From Spirogloea muscicola (Eukaryota > Streptophyta > Zygnematophyceae > Spirogloeales > Spirogloeaceae), in NCBI GenBank assembly GCA_009602725.1, contig WELB01000249.1, positions 122,284 to 143,458 of the forward strand: a DNA stretch of 21,175 nt. Reading direction: 5' to 3'. The notes beneath the pieces are model-generated. The model did not search any database. It was not told the origin of the DNA and was given only the letters and a program-made list of their open reading frames with translations. Each line of letters starts with the position of its first letter. Within the stretch, counting starts at the first letter, position 1. The position numbers were made by a program, and so were the translations under genes. Positions 10,571 through 18,400 of the stretch are shown here, piece after piece.

Positions 10571-10680
10571 GACTCGTGGTTACTAAGCGGGTCAGCTCAG
10601 CAGCAGGTGATGTACATTTGTCAATGTGCTTGCCGTTGTACTTGGCCACACAGGCCCTCCATCACTTGGTACACACTCCA
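10571..10680 (+). repeat. Dispersed repeat B, matching 468-551
   Basis: This is the second copy of the repeat in front of the AP2 gene: CGTGGTTACTAAGCGGGTCA, then GCCGTTGTACTTGGCCAC and a GGCCCTCCATCA tail. It lies about 75 bases upstream of the plus-strand LTR. The stretch 10340-10570 before it holds only weak similarity to the blocks near 8464-8830. Confidence 0.6.
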
Positions 10681-10754
10681 TCCCCATTGTCGGGCCCGCC
10701 CCTCCGTGGGTGGACCTTGCACCCCCGTCACACCCTCCGGGGAGGGGTTGACAG

Positions 10755-11163
10755 AGATGGAACGCAACAAGTAGTGGGCCGAGGCCAGTCTCGGCAGTCG
10801 GACCAGTGACGCCCAGAGCGAGGCACAGCCCTGCTGCCGCCGATTCCGCAGCCGCCGCCACAGCTCTGCTGCTGCCGCCTGCTGCTCAGCCCGTCGCCGC
10901 AGCTCGTCGCTGCGGGCCTCGCCGGCTCTCTGTAAGTGCTATAGCTGCGCCCCATGTGGGGACAGCTACTAAGCCGCTGACCCTTTAGGGCCTCCTTCTG
11001 GCAGTGCCTCAGGGTAAGACTTCCACTGCGCTGGGTCCGCGTGTATGCACTGTGTGCGCTGGCGTTTCACTCTGTAGAGGGCTGTCCCAAAAACCTCCTA
11101 TGTCCAGAGCCCAACGAGGACGTACTAAACCCTAACTGCGTGTAGTGGGGTAAGTTCGTCACA
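10755..11163 (+). repeat. LTR copy 1, plus orientation
   Basis: This 409-base stretch is the reverse complement of 14643-15048 at roughly 85 to 90 per cent by eye. It ends in ACA and is followed after one T by a tRNA-Met primer-binding site, as the 5' LTR of a retrotransposon would be. Its middle is rich in GCTGCTGCCGCC-type sequence. It differs from copy 2 by an 11-base insertion at 11127-11137 that contains AAACCCTAA. No same-orientation partner LTR lies in the window, so the element is incomplete. Confidence 0.75.
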
Positions 11164-11164
11164 T

Positions 11165-11176
11165 TGGTATCGGAGG
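11165..11176 (+). other. Primer-binding site for initiator tRNA-Met
   Basis: TGGTATCGGAGG directly follows LTR copy 1. In many plant and algal LTR elements the site is TGGTATCAGAGC, complementary to the 3' end of initiator tRNA-Met; this copy has two changes from that form. It sets the direction of the element as plus, with the body to the right. Confidence 0.7.
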
Positions 11177-11789
11177 TGTCCTTGCATCTGGCTGGCGTCG
11201 TCTTGTCATCATGATGCGGCTGACAATGCAAGGTTCCTTCTGATGCTCTGGCCCTGACTTATCTCTTGGGTTTGAGACCCCTTGCCAGAGTGTACCCATG
11301 GATCTGCATCGGCGGGCTGATTGGAGCTGTGATCCACTCGACCGCTGCATCCACGCGCCCGGGGTCGGCTGATGTCAAGTGGCCCTCCACCTCGGCGGCA
11401 ATCAAGATTGCCAGGTCAGTATAGTACCTGCGTAAGCACCTGCGGTTGGCGGATTGCCTGTCTGTATGACAAGGAGGTGACATTGACCGCTTACATTGAC
11501 CGCCGCGGGTGGCGAAATCAGCCTCTGGCTATGTGCCAGAGGCTGGTCCGTGCTCCAGTCCTGGCCCCTCCCTCAGCTCCTGGTGCAGCTTTGCGTTTTG
11601 GGGGTATGACTTGCGCGCTACCATGACTGCTTTGCTTGCCTGCAGCACCAGCTTGCTCAGCAACATTGTGGTGGTATTGTCTCAGCAGACTCTATGCCTT
11701 GACATCAACACACTGAGGGATCAAGTCAGTGGCGGGCATAAGACATACCGCTGATCAACGTCGTAGGAATGTGTGCTTCGACGTGGAAG
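11177..11789. other. Unassigned body of the plus-strand retrotransposon copy
   Basis: This stretch lies between the primer-binding site and the reverse transcriptase fragment, where gag and protease would be expected. The first 30 or so bases weakly resemble the start of the minus-strand copy. No gag or protease motif is visible in the remainder, and frames on both strands are short. It is either very degraded or a replacement sequence. Confidence 0.4.
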
Positions 11790-12035
11790 TGCTATTAAGC
11801 ACAAAGCAGCTCTCCTTGATACTGCTGAGCTCACTGTCAAGAACCGGTACCCTTTGCCTCGTATTGACTTTGATCGTATCGCGCGAGCTAGTGTGTCTAG
11901 CTCGCTTGGTCTTCTGCAAAGTATTCATCACCAGATTCGTATCACGCCTGAGGACGTCCCAAACTCGACTATCCTACACAGCTTCCAATTGACTTTTAAA
12001 TCAAGGTGCTCAGCTTTGGTTTGACTAGTGCACCT
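11790..12035 (+). pseudogene. Ty3/gypsy reverse transcriptase fragment, plus strand
   Basis: The plus-strand translation contains TVKNRYPLPRID, then HHQIRITPEDVP and, after a shift, KVLSFGLTSAPAK. These are the consecutive landmarks of the fingers and palm of a Ty3/gypsy reverse transcriptase. The YxDD catalytic motif, RNase H and integrase are missing, the FSSLDLQSG stretch is degraded, and at least one frameshift is present. It stops abruptly at about 12035, where sequence matching gag in antisense begins. It cannot make an active enzyme. Confidence 0.8.
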
Positions 12036-12039
12036 GCTA

Positions 12040-12155
12040 AAAAATTTGGCGCGCCTGCTCGATGAATTTGTCCAGGGATGCACAGCTTCTAACGTGGTTT
12101 TGACCAACGGGGCCAGTACTGCCACGTGATGCGGGAGACCCGCCTTGAAGCGCAC
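12040..12155 (-). pseudogene. gag fragment, minus strand
   Basis: The minus-strand translation reads RFKAGLPHHVAVLAPL followed by a degraded stretch with an SSSRRAKFF end. It matches RFGAGLPHHVAVLSQL in the longer gag fragment at 14084-14425. It abuts the plus-strand reverse transcriptase fragment in the opposite sense. Only about 40 codons remain. Confidence 0.7.
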
Positions 12156-12171
12156 CGCCTGGACGCTTTAA

Positions 12172-12290
12172 ATCGGGTCTCCCGCACCATGTAGCAGTAA
12201 TGTCCCAGTTGGACAAGATCATGTATGAAGCTCTGACATACCTGGACAAGTTTATCGAGCAGGCACGCCAGACTACCGTACTTAGCTACA
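12172..12290 (+). pseudogene. gag fragment, plus strand
   Basis: The plus-strand translation reads SGLPHHVAVMSQLDKIMYEAL, then DKFIEQARQT, the same gag segment as at 12040-12155 (minus) and 14190-14290 (minus). It is the right-arm partner of the central inverted repeat. The frame runs on briefly to about 12317 without further gag likeness. Confidence 0.7.
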
Positions 12291-12819
12291 CACTGTGTAG
12301 CGAAGTGCAGTTGATGTGAACGGAGAAAGTGCAGCACTTGCCACAGGTGAATTGGTCAAACAAAGCTGAGCACCTTGAATTGGAAGTGACCAAGCGGCGT
12401 AAGCCAATTTCGGGACGTCCTCAGGCGTGATACGAATCTGGTGATATCCACTTTGCAGATCGAGGGAGCTGAACACACTAACTCCTGCGAGGCAACTGAA
12501 CGAGGCAATGGGTATCGATTTTGACAGTGAGCTTCTTCAGGGCTAGATAATCGAGGCACATTCGAATAATACCATCTCTCTTCTTCACGAATAGGATGGT
12601 GCAACATATGGCGACTGGGAAGGCTCATTGTGCCCTTTCCGTAGCAGTTCCCCCACTTAGGAACGCATTTGCCATAAAATCGAGAGGACTCAGTCGATGC
12701 AGAGGATGGTACGGCGAAAAAGCGCCGGGCTCCAATGGAGTTCCATGAGCCACGCCTCGGTCAGAAGGCAAGCCGTCTGCGTGAGCATCGGGAAACACAT
12801 CCAGAAACTCCGCCAACAA
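12282..12819 (-). pseudogene. Ty3/gypsy reverse transcriptase N-terminal half, minus strand
   Basis: Read on the minus strand, this starts with the typical linker before the RT domain: EFLDVFPDAHADGLPSDRG, then TPLEPGAFSPYHPLHRLSPLDF. A degraded stretch corresponding to the VKKKDG...IDYRALN part follows, then NRYPLPR, SSLDLQSGYHQIRITPEDVP, LGHFQFKVLSF and LTNSPVA. At least three frameshifts are needed to follow it. The YxDD motif and everything after it are absent. It is the longer partner of the plus-strand fragment at 11790-12035. Confidence 0.85.
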
Positions 12820-13059
12820 GTCATCAAGAGCCGCACCATGTGAGGCCTAATTACTCACTACTACTGATTCAGGGGGAGACTCGTCACTCATCATCATCAA
12901 CAGATACATGGCCGAGGCCGGTCCGCGTGAAGGAGCCTCTTGAACTGCACAGCAGACAGCTGAATGATAGAGCCTGTCACTGGCGATGATACACGGGAAC
13001 ATCTTTGTCCAGTACAGAATGCCGAGCACCGTATTTACCCGAGCAAGTTCACGCGCCAA
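12820..13059 (-). other. Linker between protease and RT remnants
   Basis: Retrotransposon-derived by position. A minus-strand frame 13095-12847 crosses it but shows no motif I recognise. It contains no separate gene. Confidence 0.4.
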
Positions 13060-13359
13060 AGTTGAGTACGGCCGCGGAGGCACATAGCCAGTCATCCCCC
13101 CAAATTCACCTCAAATCCCAGTGCCAACTGCATGACATGACAAAACACAACCGTCTCATAAGTAATGTGTACAGGGATTTGACACAGGCCCATGACTTTG
13201 GCACTTCATCCATTCGCCAGTGTAGCTTGTGAGGTACCAGTAGGTTTTACAACCACACCCGTTTTACTCACAAAATTCTTTACTGACACAGAAGACAGAA
13301 GCCCCCGTGTCCACATGGATCTGGGCTGGCTGACCAGCCACTAGTCCTGAGAAAGACAT
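13060..13359 (-). pseudogene. Retropepsin-like aspartic protease remnant, minus strand
   Basis: A short frame 13359-13264 begins MSFSGLVAGQPAQIHVDTGAS; DTGA is the catalytic motif of retropepsins, here at 13311-13300. In a second frame it continues KTGVVVKPTGTSQATLANG, and a degraded end, LGFEVNLG then DDWL after another shift, corresponds to the LGMDWL motif that closes the domain in gypsy elements. One stop and at least two frameshifts break it. It sits between gag and reverse transcriptase on the same strand, the normal Ty3/gypsy order. Confidence 0.75.
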
Positions 13360-13730
13360 TGTTGGCGCTACAGCGCTGAGTGCCGAGGCATTTACAAGAG
13401 TAAGAATCTAGCTACGAGCTACGAATACGAGCAGTTCAGTAGGTGTTGGAGAAACGCCATCATCTCCACATCTCACGTGGGGGTGGTCAGCCTTTCGGCA
13501 ACACAAGAAAGCCAACCCCATTGGAGGTAGAGGGTTTACTCCACAATGCACGGCACTGTGAAGAGTCCGGTTCTCTAGCACCGTGTAAGTTGATCCAGCT
13601 CAAGTACATGCTAGCAGCTTCCTGCAACTGAGTTGAAGGAACCCATACAACTTGGGGTCCTTCGTCCACCAGCGCTTGCATAAGCCCATGCCAAGAGTGC
13701 ACAGGCACAATAAATTGCGGACCCACTCGT

Positions 13731-13767
13731 TTAAACCCTAGATCCTAAAGCTTAAATCCTAAACCCT
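13731..13767. repeat. Degenerate telomere-like tract
   Basis: The sequence runs TTTAAACCCTAGATCCTAAA, then GCTTAAATCCTAAACCC: about four imperfect units of the plant-type telomere repeat CCCTAAA. It lies between the gag and protease remnants. With so few, imperfect units it may be an old interstitial telomeric insertion or chance. Confidence 0.5.
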
Positions 13768-13950
13768 TGGACAATATTTTCCACATCATGCCGCTGTCAT
13801 ACCCACAGTGGGGATGAGGAAAGCACTCACGTTTGCATTTACCCTTGTACTGGCCCTTCGGGCATGTTGAGGCAGGCTGCATGGCGGCGCCGGAGGTCTT
13901 GGCTGTTGTAGGCACTCCCGTACACGGTGCCCTTCTGGCCGCATTGGTAG

Positions 13951-14008
13951 GAAACAAAGCAGCTGCGAATTACTCAGTAACCCCTGCTAAGCAGCCGCAG
14001 ATCAGAGA
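13951..14008. repeat. 58-base repeat, second copy of 8223-8280
   Basis: It matches 8223-8280 at 54 of 58 positions in the same orientation. Its position inside the broken retrotransposon suggests it inserted into, or was rearranged with, that element. Confidence 0.85.
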
Positions 14009-14083
14009 TAGGTAGCACGCTCGAGCTTCCTCCGGGACAAGTGTCACTTGCCCGTGGGATACCACCACCCGGCGGGCCGAGGT

Positions 14084-14600
14084 CTACCACCGTAGCCGTT
14101 CCTGGACGCTTAACTGAACTGAAGGCCCCGGCGCGTCACAATCCTCAGGACAAAGAAGGCGCTTTCTCGTAGGGTACATGGAGAAAGAATGGCGCGCTTG
14201 CTCGTTGAACGGGAATGTCACAGCTTCAAATTTAATTTCATCCAACTGGGATAATACCGCCACGTGATGCGGGAGACCCGCCCCGAAGCGTTGCACTCGA
14301 TTCTTGGCATCCATCTTACTGCATTCCGTCAACAACAAATGCAATCGGCGTACATACTCCTCGAAATCATCGCCCACCATGCGAACGACGTCGAGCTCAT
14401 TATGGGCATTGAGCTCCGCATGCACCTCTCCATATAGGGTGGTGGTTCAGCGGGTGAAGAAGTCACTAGTGTTGAACACTCTGGGGGTGGAGGACGACTA
14501 AGTGGACTCCCACAGCTGTGGCGGGATCCTCCGTGAGGTACGTGGCCGCGATCCCTACGCGGGATGCTTCAGGTGCCTCACAGAGCACGGACCACGCGTT
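14084..14600 (-). pseudogene. Ty3/gypsy gag remnant, minus strand
   Basis: Two frames on the minus strand together resemble a retrotransposon gag. The first, from about 14579 to a stop near 14468, reads SRVGIAATYLTEDPATAVG, like the AA-YL-G-A-WW part of retrotransposon gag proteins. The second, 14425-14084, is 113 codons and includes NELDVVRMVGDDFEEYVRRL, then GAGLPHHVAVLSQLDEIKFE and EQARHSF. Gag forms the particle that packages the element's RNA. The frame break, and the absence of a recognisable zinc knuckle, mean it is not intact. Confidence 0.7.
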
Positions 14601-14629
14601 CGTTTTACAAAGCCAGGCGGCGAGGCTGC

Positions 14630-14641
14630 CCTCTGATACCA
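14630..14641 (-). other. Primer-binding site for initiator tRNA-Met, minus strand
   Basis: On the minus strand TGGTATCAGAGG follows the LTR end ACA after one T. It differs from the common TGGTATCAGAGC in the last base only. It fixes the direction of the second element as minus, with its body to the left. Confidence 0.75.
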
Positions 14642-14642
14642 A

Positions 14643-15048
14643 TGTGACGAGCCCAACCCATACACGCAGTACGTCCTCGTTCGGGTGCGGACATAGGAGG
14701 TCTTAGGGGCCACCCTCCTATAGAGTGAAAGGCCAACGCACACAGCGCATACACGCGGACCCAGCGCAGCGGAAGTCCTGCCCTGAGGCACCGCCAGAAG
14801 GAGGTGATCCTTGAGGCTCAGCGGCTTAGAAGCTGTCCCCAGATGGGGCGCAGCTATGGCACTTGCAGAGAGCCGGCGAGGCCTGCAGCGAAGAGCTGCG
14901 GCGACGGGCTGAGCAGCAGGCCGGCAGCAGCAGAGCTGTGGTGGCGGCTGCGGAGCGGGCAGCAACAGCAGGGCTGTGCCTCTCTCTGGGCGTCACTGGT
15001 CCGACTGCCGAGTCTGGCCTCGGCCCACTATCTCGTGGTGGTCCATCT
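14643..15048 (-). repeat. LTR copy 2, minus orientation
   Basis: This 406-base stretch is the reverse complement of LTR copy 1 (10755-11163), with roughly 85 to 90 per cent identity by eye. It is the 5' LTR of the minus-strand element, next to its primer-binding site. The similarity ends at 15048; the 15049-15160 flank is unrelated to the flank of copy 1. Open frames across it come from its GC-rich middle and are not taken as genes. Confidence 0.75.
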
Positions 15049-15160
15049 GCCGTCAGGCCGTCAGGCCCTAGCGCCGTCGCCTCGCCCTGACCAGCGTCGT
15101 GCCGCCGTCACCGCGCCGTCATCGGAGGTGGGCTAACCCGGGTGACCGAGGAAACACTGG

Positions 15161-15209
15161 CACCGGTTATGAGTTATGAGTTACTTAACACCGGTTATGA
15201 GTTACTTAA
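15161..15209. repeat. Short direct repeats
   Basis: CACCGGTTATGAGTTA...CTTAA occurs at 15161-15188 and again at 15189-15209. The first copy has an extra internal TGAGTTA. A second small duplication, TAAACAAGCC, flanks the telomere-like tract just downstream. The purpose is unknown. Confidence 0.8.
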
Positions 15210-15225
15210 ACCCCTAAACAAGCCT

Positions 15226-15242
15226 AACCCTAAACCCTAAAC
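15226..15242 (+). promoter_or_regulatory. Telomere-like tract or telo-box upstream of Der
   Basis: AACCCTAAACCCTAAAC holds two units of the plant-type telomere repeat. It ends about 50 bases before the candidate Der start ATG at 15293. In land plants the telo-box AAACCCTAA is a known promoter or 5'-leader element of translation-related genes, and Der is a ribosome-assembly factor. The sequence may equally be an interstitial telomere scar at the edge of the retrotransposon block. Its role here is inferred. Confidence 0.4.
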
Positions 15243-15292
15243 AAGCCTCTCCGCGACCGCCGCCGTCGCTCGCGCCGTGGTTGCCGGCGGCC

Positions 15293-15363
15293 ATGGCGGC
15301 CTGCGCGCCGCTGCCGCCGTGGCCAACACAGCGGCCTGCCGCCGCGGCGCGGCTCTCGCTCTC

Positions 15364-15405
<42 letters not shown>

Positions 15406-18400
15406 NGCCGGCGCCGGAGGCGCGGGGCGAGGGCCGGGGCGGCGAGGAGGGCGGCGAGGGCCTGGGCCCGCGCCGCGGCGCCGCGCTGGACGAGGAGCTG
15501 GAGCGGGAGGCAGCCGAGGTGGCGCGCCGCTTCGAGCGAGCCGCCCTGGAGGCCCTCCCAGGCACGCCGGCAGCGCCGGGCTCGGGGATTTAAGGGCCGG
15601 GGTTTAGCGCGACCGGCCACTCCCCCGACGCACTGGTCTTAGCTTACTGCACCGAGAATAGAATGAAACGGGGGTCTCAGTTAAATCACCGAATCGAAGC
15701 GACGTTTGCCTTCATGTCTCACGCCGCTGGGGCCTCCCTGGCGGCAGCGCAGTCGAGGACGAGGAAGATGGCGGCGCCGAGGCCGATGGTGCTGGCTCGA
15801 GCGGCTCAGATGGTCAGCGGAGGAGCTGCAGCCGTGGAAGGCGCGGCAGGCAGCAATTCACTCACGAGGTGGAGGCTCAAACCTTCCCATCCTTCATACC
15901 CGTTTGTCAAAGCAGAGTCTCTCGCGATGTGTCAACCTTCCGGTCGTCGTTGGGCGCCCTTATCATCATCGTGCTGCCATGGCCGCTTTGCTTGTGGCAC
16001 CAGCAATGCACAGACTCCGCCACGGTGTCTGATCCCTGCTGCATTATACGAGTGCAGGTTCCCGACCACCTCCTGCCCAAGGTGGCGATTGTGGGCAGGC
16101 CTAACGTTGGCAAGTCCGCGCTCTTCAACCGCATCGCAGGGGTACGTCATGGCACCAGCCGGCACGGTTTGCGGAATGCCCTGCTGCAGCAGGCGCAGTG
16201 CTGCGGCACCGTCGCATGCAGCCTTGCTTCTGATTGTGACCTTTGTCAATGCTATCCTGGCTCGCTTGCGGTTCTTGCATCAGAGGGAGCTGGCGATTGT
16301 GTTCGACGAGCCCGGCGTGACACGGGACCGGCTCTACACGCGCGCCTTTTGGGCGGCGCACGAGTTCCTGGTCGCCGACACGGGCGGCGTCCTCACGCCG
16401 CGTGGCCTCGCCGACCCGTCTGATGCCGTGGCGGTCACCGCTGGCGGCGGCGCCCTGGCCCTCACGCAGGCCATGAAAGAGGCTGCGGCAGCAGGGCTTC
16501 CAGCCCTCATCGAGGAGCAGGTCGCCCAAGCCGTGGAGGACGCCGCAGCTGTTATCCTCGTCGTTGATGGGCAGGTTCAGGCTTCACACGCCCAGCAGTT
16601 TCACAAGACCAGCAGCTCGCAAATACCTCAATCTTCTCACAGAACACCCTGCTTTATGTCGTGTACTTGTTGCTGTCCACGTGTTCATCAACTCTTGATT
16701 AGGGTTGTTGGGATCACGGATACTGTATATCATGAGATGCTCTGCAACACAAATGTTGAGGATGTCAGGCTGCTACCGAAATCGGGCAGTGCTTGATTTG
16801 AGTGACTCGTCATGACCATGAGCTTGTGATTTATTTGAAAGACTCATCGTCTTGGAGGACTCTGATAGCCTGATAAACCTCGGTGAGGGTCATCAGTGCC
16901 AATAGCACGATCGTGACGCAGCCAGCATTGTTGTGCAGGCAGGCCTGACAGCAGCAGACGTGGACATTGCCGCATGGCTGCGGAAGACCTGCTCGTACAA
17001 GCACGTCACGCTGGCAGTCAACAAGTGCGAGTCACCTTCCAGGGGCGTCCTCCAGGCCTCTGAATTCTGGTCACTTGGGTGAGACTTCGCAGACTGCCCC
17101 TTTGTGTGACAAGTGCCGCTCCTTGTTGCATTACAGTGGTTTTCCAACATGGCTGCCACCATAGCTATTACAGTGGAGGCAGGTCAATCGACCAGGGAGT
17201 TGTAATTGTAAACAATGTCTTGTTAGTATTTTAGTATACTAGAGAGAGGACTTAATACGCCTCGGGGCCTCCATGGTGTATATGCAGACGTAACCTTCTC
17301 TGGTCGCATCTATGTCGTCAGTTTGTCATTCTGATAGAACTGTGCATTGCGTCCTCCTGTGTGCAATGTAATGCAGCTGCTGCACAGCAATCATTGCTCA
17401 TCACTTGCATTTACCACCAGATCAAAGGATGTGTTGGATACAACACACTGAGCTGTCACTGAGTCATGTTCACTTCATCGACGTGGGCAGGCACTCCTGT
17501 GTCAAATGAGAAGATGTCACTCTGAAGACATGTTGCTGCTAACACTGCACTCATATCCAGTTTGAATGGAACCTCCGCTGCAGGTTCACGCCAATACCTG
17601 TGTCGGCGATCTCTGGCACGGGCACTGGCGACCTCCTAGACGACGTGTGCTCAAATCTGCCGCTCACAGAGGTCAGGCTCCTTCGTACCAGCATATGTAT
17701 GACAACTCTTAGCAGAGTAGATTCACACTTACCTAGTCCCAAAGTGCAGTAAGGAACAGCTTGACTAGGCCATAAGAAAGCAACGCTGCTTGTGCTATGC
17801 CTTTCAATATGATCCTGAGGCTCCGTCACCTTGTCAAGCCTGCAAAAGGCAATCCTGGAGGAGATCGATGCTGGAGTTGAGGGGCGGCTGGGCGTTGCCA
17901 TCGTCGGGCGGCCCAACGTGGGAAAGAGCTCGATACTGAACGCACTGGTGGGCGAGGTGAGGACGATAGTGAGCCCTGTCAGCGGCACTACCCGAGACGC
18001 CATCGACACCGACTTTACTGGTCCTGACGGCGAGGTAAGCACTTGACCTGCAAATTGGAAGTGATTTTTCTATGTTTGTGGAGTTCCTCAACGCATGATT
18101 TGATGGGCATGACATGAGTCGCAGATGTGAAAGGGTCCACGTCCCCAATGTAAATAGTGGAGTAAATATATACAGCATGCACACTCACCAAGAAATATAG
18201 GTGATGTGCATCTTGTATAGTCTGTGCTTTTTGCGTGGACCTATTTGTTGGCAACACCTGGCTGTTACATTGGCATCATGACAGTACAGCTCGCTGTCAA
18301 TGGGGCAGCTCTTCTTGAAGCTTCAACTTGCCCTCACATTCACAGGAGTACCGCCTCATTGACACTGCCGGCATCCGGAGGCGGGCCGCGATCGCAGCGA

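Larger units (their letters stand above)
11815..12546. repeat. Large inverted repeat of RT and gag fragments
   Basis: The left arm, about 11815-12150, and the right arm, about 12165-12546, are reverse complements along their length, apart from an extra 70 or so bases in the right arm near 12275-12345. The centre carries a perfect 12-base stem, GCGGGAGACCCG at 12131-12142 against 12174-12185, with a 31-base loop. A block of more than 30 identical bases around GACGTCCTCAGGCGTGATAC lies in both arms. Each arm contains a reverse transcriptase fragment on its outer side and a gag fragment in the opposite sense near the centre. Confidence 0.85.
13360..14083. other. Unassigned interior of the minus-strand retrotransposon
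   Basis: This stretch lies between the gag and protease remnants. A minus-strand frame 13726-13487 (VHSWHGLMQALVDEG...) could be distal gag, but I do not recognise it. A Cys/His-containing frame at 13957-13745 (CPKGQYKGKCKREC...HPHC) does not fit the CCHC knuckle spacing. The region also holds a telomere-like tract at 13731-13767 and the dispersed repeat at 13951-14008, so it was probably invaded or repaired after insertion. Confidence 0.45.
12282..15048 (-). mobile_element. Truncated Ty3/gypsy LTR retrotransposon
   Basis: On the minus strand the order is LTR, tRNA-Met primer-binding site, gag, aspartic protease and the N-terminal half of reverse transcriptase. That is the standard 5' half of a Ty3/gypsy element. 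RNase H, integrase and the 3' LTR are missing, and all three coding parts carry frameshifts or stops. The element ends where the central inverted repeat turns back on itself. A second, shorter copy (LTR, primer-binding site, RT fragment) lies on the plus strand at 10755-12035. Confidence 0.8.

Noticed and set aside
13745-13957. Cys/His-rich minus-strand frame as a gag zinc knuckle
   Set aside because: The spacing of Cys and His does not fit CX2CX4HX4C, and the stretch overlaps telomere-like sequence.
14555-15136. Long open frames on both strands (110-136 codons)
   Set aside because: They coincide with LTR copy 2 and its primer site; the openness comes from the GC-rich CTG/GCC sequence of the LTR.
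15277-15642. Plus-strand frames running through the poly-T (poly-Phe proteins)
   Set aside because: The homopolymer and N make any reading across it meaningless; only the flanking parts are used, as tentative Der exons.
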